64,000 bases of DNA from G965220075 sp965220075 (GCA_965220075.1 OZ244806.1:62001-126000), one strand, 5' to 3'. Counted from the first letter of the stretch, positions 34,181 to 43,741 are shown. The notes: a model not told the origin generated them from the letters alone. Program-made: numbers and translations.

Positions 34181-34771
34181 CTAAGAAACGCCTTGCACGG
34201 CTCGCTCCACCAGGCCGCGGTCGTCCGCGGGAAGATCTAGCTCCAGCGCCAGCCGGCGCGCCGGCTGGCTCATCTTCTTCCAGGTCTTCCGCAGGATGTC
34301 GGTGGTCTTAGCCTCCCCGTGCTGTGCGCGAAAGTCGGAAAGCTGCGTCTCCAGGAACACCAGGCAGAGCCCATCCTCGAGCGTCTGGACTTCCGGATCG
34401 CGCCGCAGGTTCCTCTTTTGCACCAGGTCCTGGACGCGCTCGACCAGCTCCGACGGATACCCCACGTCATGCAGAATCTCGGCGATCTCGCCCGCGTGCC
34501 GCTCGTGCAAGACCTGCCGCCAACGCAGGTATCCGCGCCTCCCGGCCGGGTAGGCGTCGCGCGGGATGGCCCAGCGCCGCAGGTGATGCGCGCGCGCGGC
34601 CAGCAGCAGCGCCTCGCCCGGCGCGGACCGCAACCGCTCTACCCACGCGGTGAGCATGACGGCATGGGTAAGCTCCTTGGGCCGCGCCTCCCCTTTCACC
34701 ACGATAGTGTTCGGATCGGCGGCGTTGGCCGCGTCGATGCGCCGGATAGCCTGCTGGAAGCGCGCCTCGCT
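34181..34771 (-). CDS. DUF4202-family protein
   Basis: 196 residues. MSEARFQQAIRRIDAANAAD, KGEARPKELTHAVMLTAWV, AARAHHLRRWAIPRDAYP and DVGYPSELVERVQDLVQKRNL form an all-helical protein with paired histidines (AHHLRRW) and a later LEDGLCLVFLE block, as in DUF4202. The histidine/aspartate arrangement recalls HD-type phosphohydrolases, but no activity is established for the family as far as I know. The ATG at 34771 is taken over one seven codons upstream. Convergent with the oxidoreductase before it. Confidence 0.78.
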   Translation of the reverse strand, partial: SEARFQQAIRRIDAANAADPNTIVVKGEARPKELTHAVMLTAWVERLRSAPGEALLLAARAHHLRRWAIPRDAYPAGRRGYLRWRQVLHERHAGEIAEILHDVGYPSELVERVQDLVQKRNLRRDPEVQTLEDGLCLVFLETQLSDFRAQHGEAKTTDILRKTWKKMSQPARRLALELDLPADDRGLVERAVQGVS

Positions 34772-34920
34772 CATGATCGGATTCTCCCGCACCGTTGGCC
34801 GCGGCGCTCGTGAGAATGTACGGGAAAGACGGCTACACGCCGCATGTTCGCGCCGATTGACGCCTTCCTTGACATCGTACGCGCGTTTACACAGTATCTC
34901 GCGGTCTTGTATGCGTATGG

Positions 34921-35358
34921 ATGCGGACGGCCGTGGACCTCTGGACCAGCGAGCTCAACTACCCGGCCATCATCATCTTGACCGCGGGCAATATGGCGGT
35001 CGGGTTCTGGTGGTACGCGCCGCGCTTCGGACTCGGAGACGTGTGGCTGCGGCTGCTGGGCAAGACCGAGGAGGAGCTGCGCGCGAAGGGCGGCCCGAAC
35101 GTAGCGTTCGTCGCCGTCATCGCGGGCTCGCTGGTCACCTCCTACGTGCTCGCGCTGGTCATTCACCTCACGGGGGCGGCGGACTTCGCGCAAGGGGCGA
35201 TCATCGGTCTGTGGGTCTGGGCCGGGCTCGTCGCGGCTACGAGCGTCGGTCGCTACGTGTTCGGCGGACAGGGGCTGAAGCTTTGGGCCTTCGACAACGC
35301 GTACTTCCTCGTGACTGTCACCCTGATCGCGGGAGTCCTGGGCGCCTGGAGTCCCTAA
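34921..35358 (+). CDS. DUF1761-family membrane protein
   Basis: 145 residues with four predicted membrane helices. NYPAIIILTAGNMAVGFWWYAPRFG, WLRLLGKTEEELRAKG and the following VAFVAVIAGSLVTSYVLAL are typical of DUF1761, small integral membrane proteins of unknown function. It stands alone between a DUF4202 gene and the methylamine cluster and does not obviously belong to either. Confidence 0.75.
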   Translation: MRTAVDLWTSELNYPAIIILTAGNMAVGFWWYAPRFGLGDVWLRLLGKTEEELRAKGGPNVAFVAVIAGSLVTSYVLALVIHLTGAADFAQGAIIGLWVWAGLVAATSVGRYVFGGQGLKLWAFDNAYFLVTVTLIAGVLGAWSP

Positions 35359-35539
35359 GCCGCGGCAGGCGACGAATCTGCCGGCACGGGCCGGGACGCC
35401 GACCAAGTGAGTGGAAGCGGCTAGCCCTTCGATGAGCCTCGGCCGCCCGTTCCTTGCTTGCCGACCGGCGGCGCGGCGCTCGACGTGCGCATGCGTATCG
35501 ACGGCTGAGGCGCGCGTACCCGGCGCGCGGGTCTAGCCA

Positions 35540-36784
35540 GTGCCCTTCGGCCTGCTCAAATACGGTTTTCGCCGGACGCGCCCCAGCGCGCGGCTGCTTC
35601 CCGCCGCGACCGACCTCAAGCCCAGCTACGACGTCGTGATCATAGGCGGGGGCGGGCACGGTCTGGCCGCCGCTTATTACCTGGCCAAGAACCACGGCAT
35701 AACCGACGTGGCGGTGCTCGACAAAGGCTATCTCGGGGGCGGCAACACGGGCCGCAACACGGCCATCATTCGCGCCAACTACCTCACGCCCGAGGGCGTG
35801 CGCTTCTACGGCGAATCCCTGCGCATGTGGCAGGGCCTGAGCAACGAGCTGGACTTCAACATCCTGTACTCGGAGCGCGGCCACCTCACGCTCGCTCACT
35901 CGGACAGCGCCATGCACACGATGCGCTGGCGGGCGGAGGTCAACAAGCACGAGGGAGTCGAATCGGAGGTCATAGACCCCGCCGAGATAGCCAAGCTGGC
36001 GCCGTCTCTGAATCTATCGAGCCACGTGCGCCATCCGATCCTGGGGGCCCTTCATCACCCGCCGGGCGCCACCGCGCGGCACGACGCGGTGGTCTGGGGC
36101 TACGCGGCGCGGGCGGCGGAACATGGGGTAGAGCTGCATCCCAACACCGAAGTCACGGGAATCCTGCGCGAGGGTGATCGGGTCGCGGGCGTCGTGACCA
36201 GCCGCGGAACGGTGCGCTGCCAGCGCGTGCTGCAGGCGGTGGCCGGGTCGAGCTCGCTGCTGGCCGCCATGGCGGGGTTCCGCCTGCCGATTCACACCGT
36301 GCCGCTGCAAGCCTGCGTGTCGCTGCCGCTGAAGCCTTTCCTCGATCCCATCATCGTCTCGGGAAGTCTGCACGTGTACATCTGGCAAACCGCCCGCGGC
36401 GAGCTGGTCCTAGGCGGCGCGGCCGACCCTTACGTCCTCTACTCCAACCGGTCGACCCTGGACTTCAAGGAAAGCCTGCTGCCGCACGTGCTCGAGATGT
36501 TCCCCTTCCTGGACAACGTCGAGGTGCTGCGTCAATGGACCGGCTTCTGCGACATGACCCCCGATTACAGCCCGGTCATGGGGGCCACGCCGCTCGCGAA
36601 CTACTACATCGACGCCGGCTGGGGAACCTGGGGTTTCAAGGCCACGCCGGTGTGCGGCAAGCGCATGGCCGAAACCCTAGCCACCGGCCGCGTCCCCGAG
36701 CTTCTGGAACCTTTTCGACTGGAACGCTTTGCGCAGTTCCAGCAGGTGGGCGAACGCGGCGCGGCCGCGGCCGTGGGGCATTGA
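35540..36784 (+). CDS. mgdA: N-methylglutamate dehydrogenase subunit A (sarcosine oxidase beta-like)
   Basis: 414 residues. The FAD-binding Rossmann start is YDVVIIGGGGHGLAAAYYLA, then GYLGGGNTGRNTAIIRANYL. ATARHDAVVWGYAARAA contains the histidine (H181) that carries covalent FMN in heterotetrameric sarcosine oxidase. The C-terminal TGFCDMTPDYSPVMG completes the DAO fold. Together with the next three genes it forms a SoxBDAG-type enzyme; beside mgsABC and gmaS the substrate should be N-methylglutamate, which it oxidises to glutamate with release of a C1 unit. The GTG start lacks a clear ribosome site but matches the family N-terminus. Confidence 0.88.
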   Translation: MPFGLLKYGFRRTRPSARLLPAATDLKPSYDVVIIGGGGHGLAAAYYLAKNHGITDVAVLDKGYLGGGNTGRNTAIIRANYLTPEGVRFYGESLRMWQGLSNELDFNILYSERGHLTLAHSDSAMHTMRWRAEVNKHEGVESEVIDPAEIAKLAPSLNLSSHVRHPILGALHHPPGATARHDAVVWGYAARAAEHGVELHPNTEVTGILREGDRVAGVVTSRGTVRCQRVLQAVAGSSSLLAAMAGFRLPIHTVPLQACVSLPLKPFLDPIIVSGSLHVYIWQTARGELVLGGAADPYVLYSNRSTLDFKESLLPHVLEMFPFLDNVEVLRQWTGFCDMTPDYSPVMGATPLANYYIDAGWGTWGFKATPVCGKRMAETLATGRVPELLEPFRLERFAQFQQVGERGAAAAVGH

Positions 36785-36794
36785 GAGCCGGCCC

Positions 36795-37097
36795 ATGAAG
36801 ATCATGCCCTGCCCCTTGAACGGCCCGCGCAACATCGAGGAGTTCAGGTACGGCGGCGAGGTAGTCCCGCCGCCCGACCCGGACGCGGCCTCCGACCGCG
36901 AGTGGTCGGACTACCTCTTCATGCGCGAGAACGCGGCCGGCGTCGTGAGGGAGTGGTGGTTCCACGTGCCCACGAGCTTCTGGTTCATCGCCGAGCGCAA
37001 CACCGTGTCCGACGAGATCGTGCGCACGTACCTGGCCAGTGAGGTGTTCGGCGCGCCAGACGCGGCGCCGAGCGAGCGCGCGGAGGGCGCCAAGTGA
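36795..37097 (+). CDS. mgdB: N-methylglutamate dehydrogenase subunit B (sarcosine oxidase delta-like), without zinc cysteines
   Basis: 100 residues from the ATG at 36795, which gives the family start MKIMPCPLNGPRNIEEFRYG. SDREWSDYLFMRENAAG and the following VVREWWFHVPTSFWFIAERNT match the delta subunit of SoxBDAG enzymes. Canonical delta subunits bind zinc through CPxCG and a later His/Cys pair; here only the first cysteine remains (CPLNG) and the second pair is gone. The subunit is probably structural. It overlaps the next gene by 4 bases. Confidence 0.85.
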   Translation: MKIMPCPLNGPRNIEEFRYGGEVVPPPDPDAASDREWSDYLFMRENAAGVVREWWFHVPTSFWFIAERNTVSDEIVRTYLASEVFGAPDAAPSERAEGAK

Positions 37098-40009
37098 GCG
37101 CCGGCACCGGGCGGCTGCCGCCACCGGCCGGTAGCCGTATCGACCGTACCCGCCCAATCGAATTCTTCTTCGAAGACCAGCGCTACGCCGGCCTGGCCGG
37201 GGACAGCATCGCGAGCGCGCTGGCGGCCAACGGCGTGTGGCTGCTCTCGCGCTCGTTCAAGCTTCACCGTCCGCGCGGCGCCATGACGATGGCCGGCGAG
37301 GACGCCGGATCGCTGGTGCAGGTGGGCGCAGAACCGAACGTGCCGGCGGACATGCGTCCAATCGAGCCGGGACTGCAGGTCCACGGTCAGAACTACGTGG
37401 GCAGCCTGCGGCGCGACGCGGCCTCCGTATTGGAGCGGTTCAACCGCTTCCTGCCCGTGGGCTTCTACTACCGGGCCTTCTACAAGCCGCGCGGCATCTG
37501 GAACTGGTGGGAGAAGCTGATACGCCGCACGGCCGGGCTGGGGTGGGTGGACACGGCGAAGGCCCCGGACTACTACGACAAGACGCACGACTGGTGCGAC
37601 GTGGCGGTGGTAGGCGGAGGCCCGGCCGGCCTGGCGGCCGCCGCCGAAGCCGCGCGGGCAGGCGCTGAAGTGCTCCTGATGGAGCGCGGGCCGGACCTGG
37701 GCGGCGCGCTGACCCATGCGCGGTTCGACTCCGCCGGGGAGCGCGGCTCGGACCTGCTGGCCCAGCTGCGCGGCGAGCTGGCGGCGCAGTCGAACGTGCG
37801 CGTCATGACCCACACCACCTGCACCGGCCTGTTCGAGGACCGCTTGCTGGCGGCCATCCGCGGGAACCGTCTCTTCAAGGTGCGCGCCCAAAGCGTGGCC
37901 GTCTGCACGGGCGCCATCGAGCAGCCGGCCGTCTTTCGCAACAACGACCTGCCGCGCGTGCTGATGGGCTCGGCGGCGCAACGGCTCGTAAAGCACTTCG
38001 CCGTGCGGCCGGGCGAGCGCGTCGTGGTGCTGACGGCCAACGAGGACGGCTATGGCGCCGCTCTAGACCTCGCCGACGCCGGCATGGAGGTCGCGGCGAT
38101 CGTGGAGCTGCGCGCCGACGCCAGCGGACCTCTGGCCCGCACCGCCTTGGAGCGCGGTCTGCGGGTGATGCCTGGACACACGGTCCGTGAGGCCATCCCC
38201 GGCTCGGACGGGCAGCAGGTGGAGACCGTGCTGGTGACGCGGGTAACCGGGCAGGGCGAGAGCGAGCCGGACGGTGAGACGATCGCGTGCGACGCGCTGT
38301 GTGTATCGGTCGGCTCCACGCCTGCCGCTTCGCTGCTGGCGCAAGCCGGCGCCCGGTTCGAGTACGACGAGTCGAGCGCGATGCTCAGCGTGAAAGGGCT
38401 CCCAAGTCAGGTCTTTGCGGCGGGATCAGTGGCCTCTGTGTTCGACATCGAGCGAGTCGTCGCGAGCGGCCGCCAGGCGGGCCGGGCCGCCGCCAGGTCA
38501 GCGGGCTTCGAGGGCACGGCCGAGCCCGCGCGCGCGCCCGCCGCGGACGCGGACCCCCGCGCTAATCCATGGCCGATCTTTCCGCACCCGCGCGGCCTGG
38601 ACTTCGTAGATCTGGACGAGGACCTGCAAGTCGAGGAGCTGAACCAGGCCATCGAGGAGGGCTTCGAGAGCATGGAGCTGCTCAAGCGGTTCTCCAGTCT
38701 TGGCATGGGTCCCAGTCAGGGCCGGCTTTCCAGCCCCGCGTCGATTCGCCTGGCCGCTAAAGCCACCGGAAATCCGACCGCCGAGACGCGCCCCACCACC
38801 ACGCGGCCGCCAACCTACCCCGAGAAGTTCGGCCATCTGGCGGGTCGCGGCTTCGCACCGGTGCGCCGCACGGCTCTCCACCACCGCCACGTGGAAGCGG
38901 GCGCGCAGATGATGGTTCAGGGACTCTGGATCCGTCCCGCCTTCTACGGACCGGCCCACGAACGCAAAGCCTCGATCCGCGAGGAAGTGCTGACGGTACG
39001 GCGCGGCGTCGGCATTATCGACGTGGGCACGCTGGGCGGATTCGACATCCGCGGTCCGGACGCGCCGGCGTTCATGGACCGCTTCTACACCCTGGGCTAT
39101 CGACGCCTGCGGGTGGGCCGCGTCCGCTACACGCTGATGGCGTCCGAAGACGGCGTGATCCTGGACGACGGAGTGGCCGCCCGCCTGGGGCGCGGGCATT
39201 ACTACGTAACCACCAGCACATCCGGCGCCGAGGAGGTATATCCCCTCTACCTACAGCACAACGCGCAGTGGGCGCTGAAGGTGGACATCGCCGACGTGAC
39301 GTCGGCCTATTGCGGCATCAACCTGGCCGGTCCGCAGGCTCGTGCGGTACTGGCCAAGCTAACTACCGACATCGACGTCAGCCCACAGGCGTTCCCGTAC
39401 CTGGGAGTGCGCACCGGCGCCATCGCGGGAATCCCGGCGCGGCTGCTGCGAATCGGATTCCTGGGGGAGCTGGCCTACGAGATTCACGCGCCCGCCGCGC
39501 AAGCCGAGGCGCTCTGGGACGCCTTGCTGGAGGCCGGCCGCGAGTTCGGCATCCGGCCCTTCGGCGTCGAGGCGCAGCGCGTCTTACGGCTCGAGAAGGG
39601 CCACATAATCGTCGGTCAGGACACCGACGGCCTCACCAACCCGTTGGAGGCAGGGCTCGAGTGGGCGCTCAACGGGCGCAAGCCGTTCTACCTGGGCAAG
39701 CGCTCCATCGAGATCGCCGCGCAGTCCAGTCTTACACGCAAGCTGGTCGGCTACACCTTGGGGGATGAAGACGCTGCGCCTCCCGCGGTGGGGCATCTGG
39801 TTGTACGCGACGGTGAGATAGTCGGGCGCGTCACCTCCAGCGCCTGGTCGCCCTCGCTCGGTTGCGCGATCGGCCTGGCCTACGTGCAGCCCGATCAGGC
39901 CGCATCCGATCAGCGATTCACCATCAAAGGCACGGGCGGACGCCTGTTGGAGGCCAAAGTCCGGCCGGTCCCCTTCTACGATCCGGCTAACGTCCGGCAG
40001 GAGACGTAG
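37094..40009 (+). CDS. mgdC: N-methylglutamate dehydrogenase subunit C (sarcosine oxidase alpha-like)
   Basis: 971 residues, normal for SoxA. The N-terminal ~130 residues adopt the ferredoxin-like fold without cluster cysteines (PIEFFFEDQRYAGLAGDSIA). An NAD-binding region follows (VAVVGGGPAGLAAAAEAARA, ~172), then VAVCTGAIEQPAVFRNNDLP and a cysteine-less bridging domain (VDLDEDLQVEELNQAIEEGF, ~510). From ~590 comes a GcvT-like folate-binding domain (ADVTSAYCGINLAGPQARAV, RIGFLGELAYEIH, EAQRVLRLEKGHIIVGQDTD). The C-terminal domain would pass the methyl carbon to tetrahydrofolate. Translationally coupled to mgdB. Confidence 0.9.
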   Translation: MSAGTGRLPPPAGSRIDRTRPIEFFFEDQRYAGLAGDSIASALAANGVWLLSRSFKLHRPRGAMTMAGEDAGSLVQVGAEPNVPADMRPIEPGLQVHGQNYVGSLRRDAASVLERFNRFLPVGFYYRAFYKPRGIWNWWEKLIRRTAGLGWVDTAKAPDYYDKTHDWCDVAVVGGGPAGLAAAAEAARAGAEVLLMERGPDLGGALTHARFDSAGERGSDLLAQLRGELAAQSNVRVMTHTTCTGLFEDRLLAAIRGNRLFKVRAQSVAVCTGAIEQPAVFRNNDLPRVLMGSAAQRLVKHFAVRPGERVVVLTANEDGYGAALDLADAGMEVAAIVELRADASGPLARTALERGLRVMPGHTVREAIPGSDGQQVETVLVTRVTGQGESEPDGETIACDALCVSVGSTPAASLLAQAGARFEYDESSAMLSVKGLPSQVFAAGSVASVFDIERVVASGRQAGRAAARSAGFEGTAEPARAPAADADPRANPWPIFPHPRGLDFVDLDEDLQVEELNQAIEEGFESMELLKRFSSLGMGPSQGRLSSPASIRLAAKATGNPTAETRPTTTRPPTYPEKFGHLAGRGFAPVRRTALHHRHVEAGAQMMVQGLWIRPAFYGPAHERKASIREEVLTVRRGVGIIDVGTLGGFDIRGPDAPAFMDRFYTLGYRRLRVGRVRYTLMASEDGVILDDGVAARLGRGHYYVTTSTSGAEEVYPLYLQHNAQWALKVDIADVTSAYCGINLAGPQARAVLAKLTTDIDVSPQAFPYLGVRTGAIAGIPARLLRIGFLGELAYEIHAPAAQAEALWDALLEAGREFGIRPFGVEAQRVLRLEKGHIIVGQDTDGLTNPLEAGLEWALNGRKPFYLGKRSIEIAAQSSLTRKLVGYTLGDEDAAPPAVGHLVVRDGEIVGRVTSSAWSPSLGCAIGLAYVQPDQAASDQRFTIKGTGGRLLEAKVRPVPFYDPANVRQET

Positions 40010-40012
40010 CGC

Positions 40013-40747
40013 GTGCCCGCGCGTACGCACGGCCCATCCGATTCGGCGCCCGGCGGGTTCAACCGCCGCAGCTTCATCTACCGGCGGCTCGCCGCCGCCG
40101 GTGCGCGCTTCGAGGAGGTGGACGGGGCGGCGGCGGCCACGGACTTTGGCGCCGCGCGCGCCGAGGCGGAACGCGCGCGCAGCCTCGGCCTGGCCGATCT
40201 TTCCCCGCTTCCGCGGGTAGGCTTCCGCGGACCGGGCGCCATGCAGTGGCTGGCCGCTCAAGGCGTGTCTATCGAAGCCGTTCCCAACCGCGCCTGGCGT
40301 CAGGCGGACGGCGCGCTGGCGGTAGCGCGCTCCTGGACCGAAGCGCTAGTGCTCTCGGACCTGCACGGCCGAAGCGAGCTGTGCGGACGGCTCGAAACGA
40401 GATCGGAGGAGGCCTTCGAGGCGGGCGCTTACGTGCTGCCCCGCGCGGACGGGCAGCTCTGGTTCGCACTCACCGGCGACCAGGCGAGCCGCTGCCTGGC
40501 CAAGCTGTGCGCGATCGACCTGCGCGCCGCCAGGTTCGCCGACGGATCGGTGGCGCAGACATCGGTGGCCGGCATGTCGGCGGTGGTTGTCCGCAGCGAC
40601 GCCGGGGCGGCGCCTACCTTCCTCATCCTGGGCGAAAGCGTGTTCGGCGAGTACCTCTGGGATTGTCTGATCGACGCGATGAGGGAGTTCGACGGCGGCG
40701 TGATCGGCCTGACGGCCCTGCGTACGCTTGCCGACGCTATCGAGTAA
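40013..40747 (+). CDS. mgdD: N-methylglutamate dehydrogenase subunit D (sarcosine oxidase gamma-like)
   Basis: 244 residues with a GTG start three bases after the mgdC stop. RVGFRGPGAMQWLAAQGV and LTGDQASRCLAKLCAIDLRA are typical of the GcvT-like gamma subunit; AQTSVAGMSAVVVRSD and FGEYLWDCLIDAMREF follow. It caps the folate-side of the alpha subunit in heterotetrameric sarcosine oxidases. Gamma subunits are poorly conserved; identification rests on these blocks plus its fixed place after alpha. Confidence 0.85.
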   Translation: MPARTHGPSDSAPGGFNRRSFIYRRLAAAGARFEEVDGAAAATDFGAARAEAERARSLGLADLSPLPRVGFRGPGAMQWLAAQGVSIEAVPNRAWRQADGALAVARSWTEALVLSDLHGRSELCGRLETRSEEAFEAGAYVLPRADGQLWFALTGDQASRCLAKLCAIDLRAARFADGSVAQTSVAGMSAVVVRSDAGAAPTFLILGESVFGEYLWDCLIDAMREFDGGVIGLTALRTLADAIE

Positions 40748-40816
40748 CATCGCCTCTCCGAGCATATAGAGCCTGGGCGGGTGCGATAGCCAGGCCCGCC
40801 CGTTGGGAATCGCCGC

Positions 40817-41716
40817 ATGTGCGGGATCGTTGGCTTGTTCCTCAAAGACGCGCAGCTCGAGCCGCAGCTTGGCGCGCTGTTCGAGCCCATGTTGATCGGA
40901 ATGTGCGAGCGCGGGCCCGATAGCGCCGGCTTCGCGCTGTATCGCGACCCGGCGCCGGCTGGCAGCATCAAGATCACGGCCTTTCACCCCGACCCGCACT
41001 TCGCCTGGGATGAGCTGGCCGAGCGCATGGGCCGGGAGCTTGGCGCGCCGGTCGAGACCAGCGTAGTCGCCACACACGCCGTCCTGACCGCGGCGGACTC
41101 CACACCTGGCGCGGGCGAGTGGTTGCGCGAGCACTGCGCGGCCGTTCGCATCACGAGCGTGGGGAGCAGCATCGAGATATTCAAACAGGCGGGCGCGCCG
41201 GCCGACGTGGCCGACCAGTTCGGCATAGCCGAAGTTTCCGGATCGCACGCGGTCGGCCACACGCGCATGGCCACGGAGAGCGCGGTCACCACCGAGCACT
41301 CGCATCCCTTCTCCACGGGCCTCGACCTCTGTCTGGTACACAACGGATCGCTCTCGAATCACAACCGCCTGCGCCGCGAGCTGCGCCGCCACGGCGTGGT
41401 CTTCGAAACCGACAACGACAGCGAGGTCGCGGCCGGCTATCTGGCCCACAAGCTCCAATCGGGCGCGACCGTGGACGAGGCGCTGGAGTCGGGACTGCGG
41501 GACCTGGACGGCTTCTTCACATTTGCGGTGGGCAGCAGCGATGGCTTTGCCGTGCTACGGGACCCGATCGCCTGCAAGCCCGCGGTGCTGGCCGAGACCG
41601 ACCAGTGGGCGGCGATGGCATCCGAGTACCGATCGCTGGCCCACCTGCCGGGCGCGAAGACGGCGCGCATCTGGGAACCCGCGCCCGCCACGGTATATAG
41701 CTGGCGCCGGAACTGA
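40817..41716 (+). CDS. mgsA: N-methylglutamate synthase subunit A (class II glutamine amidotransferase domain)
   Basis: 299 residues. The protein starts MCGIVGLFLKD, exposing Cys2 as the N-terminal nucleophile of class II amidotransferases. GHTRMATESAVTTEHSHPF, LVHNGSLSNHNRLRREL and FETDNDSEVAAGYLAHK are the glutamine-site signatures of the GltB N-terminal domain. In this pathway it is one of three separate pieces of a glutamate-synthase-like enzyme that transfers methylamine from gamma-glutamylmethylamide. Followed by mgsB with a 4-base gap. Confidence 0.88.
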   Translation: MCGIVGLFLKDAQLEPQLGALFEPMLIGMCERGPDSAGFALYRDPAPAGSIKITAFHPDPHFAWDELAERMGRELGAPVETSVVATHAVLTAADSTPGAGEWLREHCAAVRITSVGSSIEIFKQAGAPADVADQFGIAEVSGSHAVGHTRMATESAVTTEHSHPFSTGLDLCLVHNGSLSNHNRLRRELRRHGVVFETDNDSEVAAGYLAHKLQSGATVDEALESGLRDLDGFFTFAVGSSDGFAVLRDPIACKPAVLAETDQWAAMASEYRSLAHLPGAKTARIWEPAPATVYSWRRN

Positions 41717-41720
41717 GCGG

Positions 41721-42404
41721 ATGCCCACGGTCGATCTGGCTCAGGACTCGGTCCGCTCGCTAAATCAGCGCCTCCACGATCCCGACGCCGGTCTTGACGG
41801 AAGCGCGTGGCGCATCGTCAATCCGCGCGGCAATCACTGCGTGGCGGCCGGCGTGGACGCGGCCTGCTCGGTATCCATCGAGGGGCACGTGGGCTACTAC
41901 TGCGGAGGCATGAACAAGCAGGCCGGCCTGACCATCGCGGGACACGCCGGCCCGGGTCTGGCCGCCAACATCGTCTCGGGGATCGTGCGGGTGAGAGGTA
42001 ACGCCAGCCAGGCCGCGGGCGCGTCGGGGCGCGGCGGGCTGGTAGTGATCGAGGGCGACGCAAGCTCGCGCTGCGGCATCTCCATGAAGGGCGTCGATAT
42101 AGTGGTGGGCGGCTCGGTGGGAAACATGAGCGCGTTCATGGCTCAGGCTGGCCGCCTGGTGGTCTGCGGGAACGCCGGCGCGGGCTTGGGCGATTCGCTC
42201 TACGAGGCCGAACTCTACGTGCGCGGAGAAGTGACGGATCTAGGCGCCGACTGCATCGAGAAGGACCTGTCCGGCAAGCGCCTGGAGGGTCTGGCCGAGT
42301 TGCTCCGCCGCGCCGGCGTCGATCACGATCCGGCGAGCTTTCGGCGCTTCGGATCGGCGCGCAGGCTCTATCACTTCAACGTCGACCAGCGGGAGTCCTA
42401 TTGA
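41721..42404 (+). CDS. mgsB: N-methylglutamate synthase subunit B (GltB C-terminal beta-helix domain)
   Basis: 227 residues. Repeated short strands with regularly spaced glycines (GYYCGGMNKQAGLTIAG, VRVRGNASQAAGASG, VVIEGDASSRCGISMKG, VVVGGSVGNMSAFMAQAG, VVCGNAGAGLGDSLYEA) form the right-handed beta-helix of the glutamate synthase GXGXG domain. It is thought to hold the ammonia/methylamine channel together between the other two pieces. The stop codon overlaps the start of mgsC (ATG at 42404), so the two are co-translated. Confidence 0.88.
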   Translation: MPTVDLAQDSVRSLNQRLHDPDAGLDGSAWRIVNPRGNHCVAAGVDAACSVSIEGHVGYYCGGMNKQAGLTIAGHAGPGLAANIVSGIVRVRGNASQAAGASGRGGLVVIEGDASSRCGISMKGVDIVVGGSVGNMSAFMAQAGRLVVCGNAGAGLGDSLYEAELYVRGEVTDLGADCIEKDLSGKRLEGLAELLRRAGVDHDPASFRRFGSARRLYHFNVDQRESY

Positions 42405-43741
42405 TGACGGAGCGGGGCGCGGTCGAGGCCATGGACGCGGTCCTGCGCCGCTCAGCCGCGTTCCCGCCCGAAGTCATAGCGGAGATCCACCGCGCCGCCG
42501 ACGAGGGGCTCTATGAGATTCGCGGCTGGGGGTCCAAGCGCGCGTTGCCGTCGTTCGACGACCTAGTGTTTCTGGGCGCCTCGCTGTCGCGCTACCCGCT
42601 GGAAGGCTATCGCGAACGCTGCGATACGGACGTGACGCTCGGTACGCGCTTCGCCAAGCGGCCGCTCAGGCTGAAGATCCCCATAACCATCGCCGGCATG
42701 AGCTTCGGAGCGCTGAGCTCGCATGCGAAGCAGGCGCTGGGCCGCGCCGCTACAGAGGTCGGAACCAGCACGACGACCGGCGACGGCGGCATGACCGACG
42801 AGGAGCGGGAAGCCTCCGAGACGCTCGTCTATCAGGTGCTCCCGTCCCGCTACGGCCTGAACCCGGACGACCTGCGCCGGGCCGACGCTATCGAGATAGT
42901 GGTGGGCCAGGGCGCCAAACCGGGCGGCGGCGGCATGCTGCTGGGCCTGAAGGTCAGCGACCGCGTGGCCGCCATGCGCACGCTGCCGGCCGGCATCGAC
43001 CAGCGCAGCCCTTCCCGCCATCCCGACTGGACCGGGCCCGACGACCTCACGATCAAGATCCAGGAGCTGCGCGAGATCACCGATTGGCAGAAACCGATCT
43101 TCGTCAAGATGGCGGCCACGCGCGTGCGCTTCGACGTGCAGCTGGCGGTGAAGGCCGGCGCCGACGCGATAGTGCTGGACGGCATGCAAGGCGGGACCGG
43201 CGCGACCCAAACCGTGTTCATCGAGCACGTGGGCATCCCCACCTTGCCGGCCGTGCGGGAAGCGACGGAAGCGCTGCAAGATCTGGGCATGCACCGCGAA
43301 GTGCAGCTGATCGTATCCGGCGGTATACGCAGCGGTGCCGACGTCGCCAAGGCGCTGGCGCTGGGCGCGGACGCGGTATCAATCGGAACCGCGGCGCTGA
43401 TCGCGCTCAACTGCAACCGCCCGCTCTACGTGGACGACTATCGCGCGCTGGGCACGGCGCCGGGCTACTGTCATCACTGCCATACCGGCAGGTGCCCGGT
43501 GGGCGTCACCACGCAGGACGCGGAGCTGGAGTCGCGCCTCGACCCCGAGCCGGCCGCCCGGCGCGTGCGGAATTACCTCTCGAGCATCGCCCTGGAAGCG
43601 CAGACGCTGGCGCGCGCCTGCGGAAAATCGCACGTGCTGAACCTGGAGCCGGAAGACCTGGTGGCGCTCACGGTGGAAGCGGCGGCCATGGCCGGCGTCC
43701 CGCTGGCCGGCACCGGGTGGATTCCGGGCAGACGCGACTGA
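42404..43741 (+). CDS. mgsC: N-methylglutamate synthase subunit C (FMN-binding GltB domain 2)
   Basis: 445 residues, an FMN TIM barrel. IPITIAGMSFGALSSHAKQA, GTSTTTGDGGMTDEER, VVGQGAKPGGGGMLLG, PIFVKMAATRV and DAIVLDGMQGGTGATQTVF are glutamate-synthase-core motifs; IVSGGIRSGADVAKALALGA binds FMN. Three cysteines in CHHCHTGRCPVGV are placed to bind the [3Fe-4S] cluster. It adds the methylamino group to 2-oxoglutarate, giving N-methylglutamate. A TTG one codon earlier is also possible, but the ATG overlapping the mgsB stop is normal coupling. Confidence 0.92.
   Translation: MTERGAVEAMDAVLRRSAAFPPEVIAEIHRAADEGLYEIRGWGSKRALPSFDDLVFLGASLSRYPLEGYRERCDTDVTLGTRFAKRPLRLKIPITIAGMSFGALSSHAKQALGRAATEVGTSTTTGDGGMTDEEREASETLVYQVLPSRYGLNPDDLRRADAIEIVVGQGAKPGGGGMLLGLKVSDRVAAMRTLPAGIDQRSPSRHPDWTGPDDLTIKIQELREITDWQKPIFVKMAATRVRFDVQLAVKAGADAIVLDGMQGGTGATQTVFIEHVGIPTLPAVREATEALQDLGMHREVQLIVSGGIRSGADVAKALALGADAVSIGTAALIALNCNRPLYVDDYRALGTAPGYCHHCHTGRCPVGVTTQDAELESRLDPEPAARRVRNYLSSIALEAQTLARACGKSHVLNLEPEDLVALTVEAAAMAGVPLAGTGWIPGRRD

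Noticed and set aside
42401..42403. TTG as the start of mgsC
   Set aside because: The ATG at 42404, overlapping the mgsB stop, is the usual coupling arrangement and makes the TTG unnecessary.
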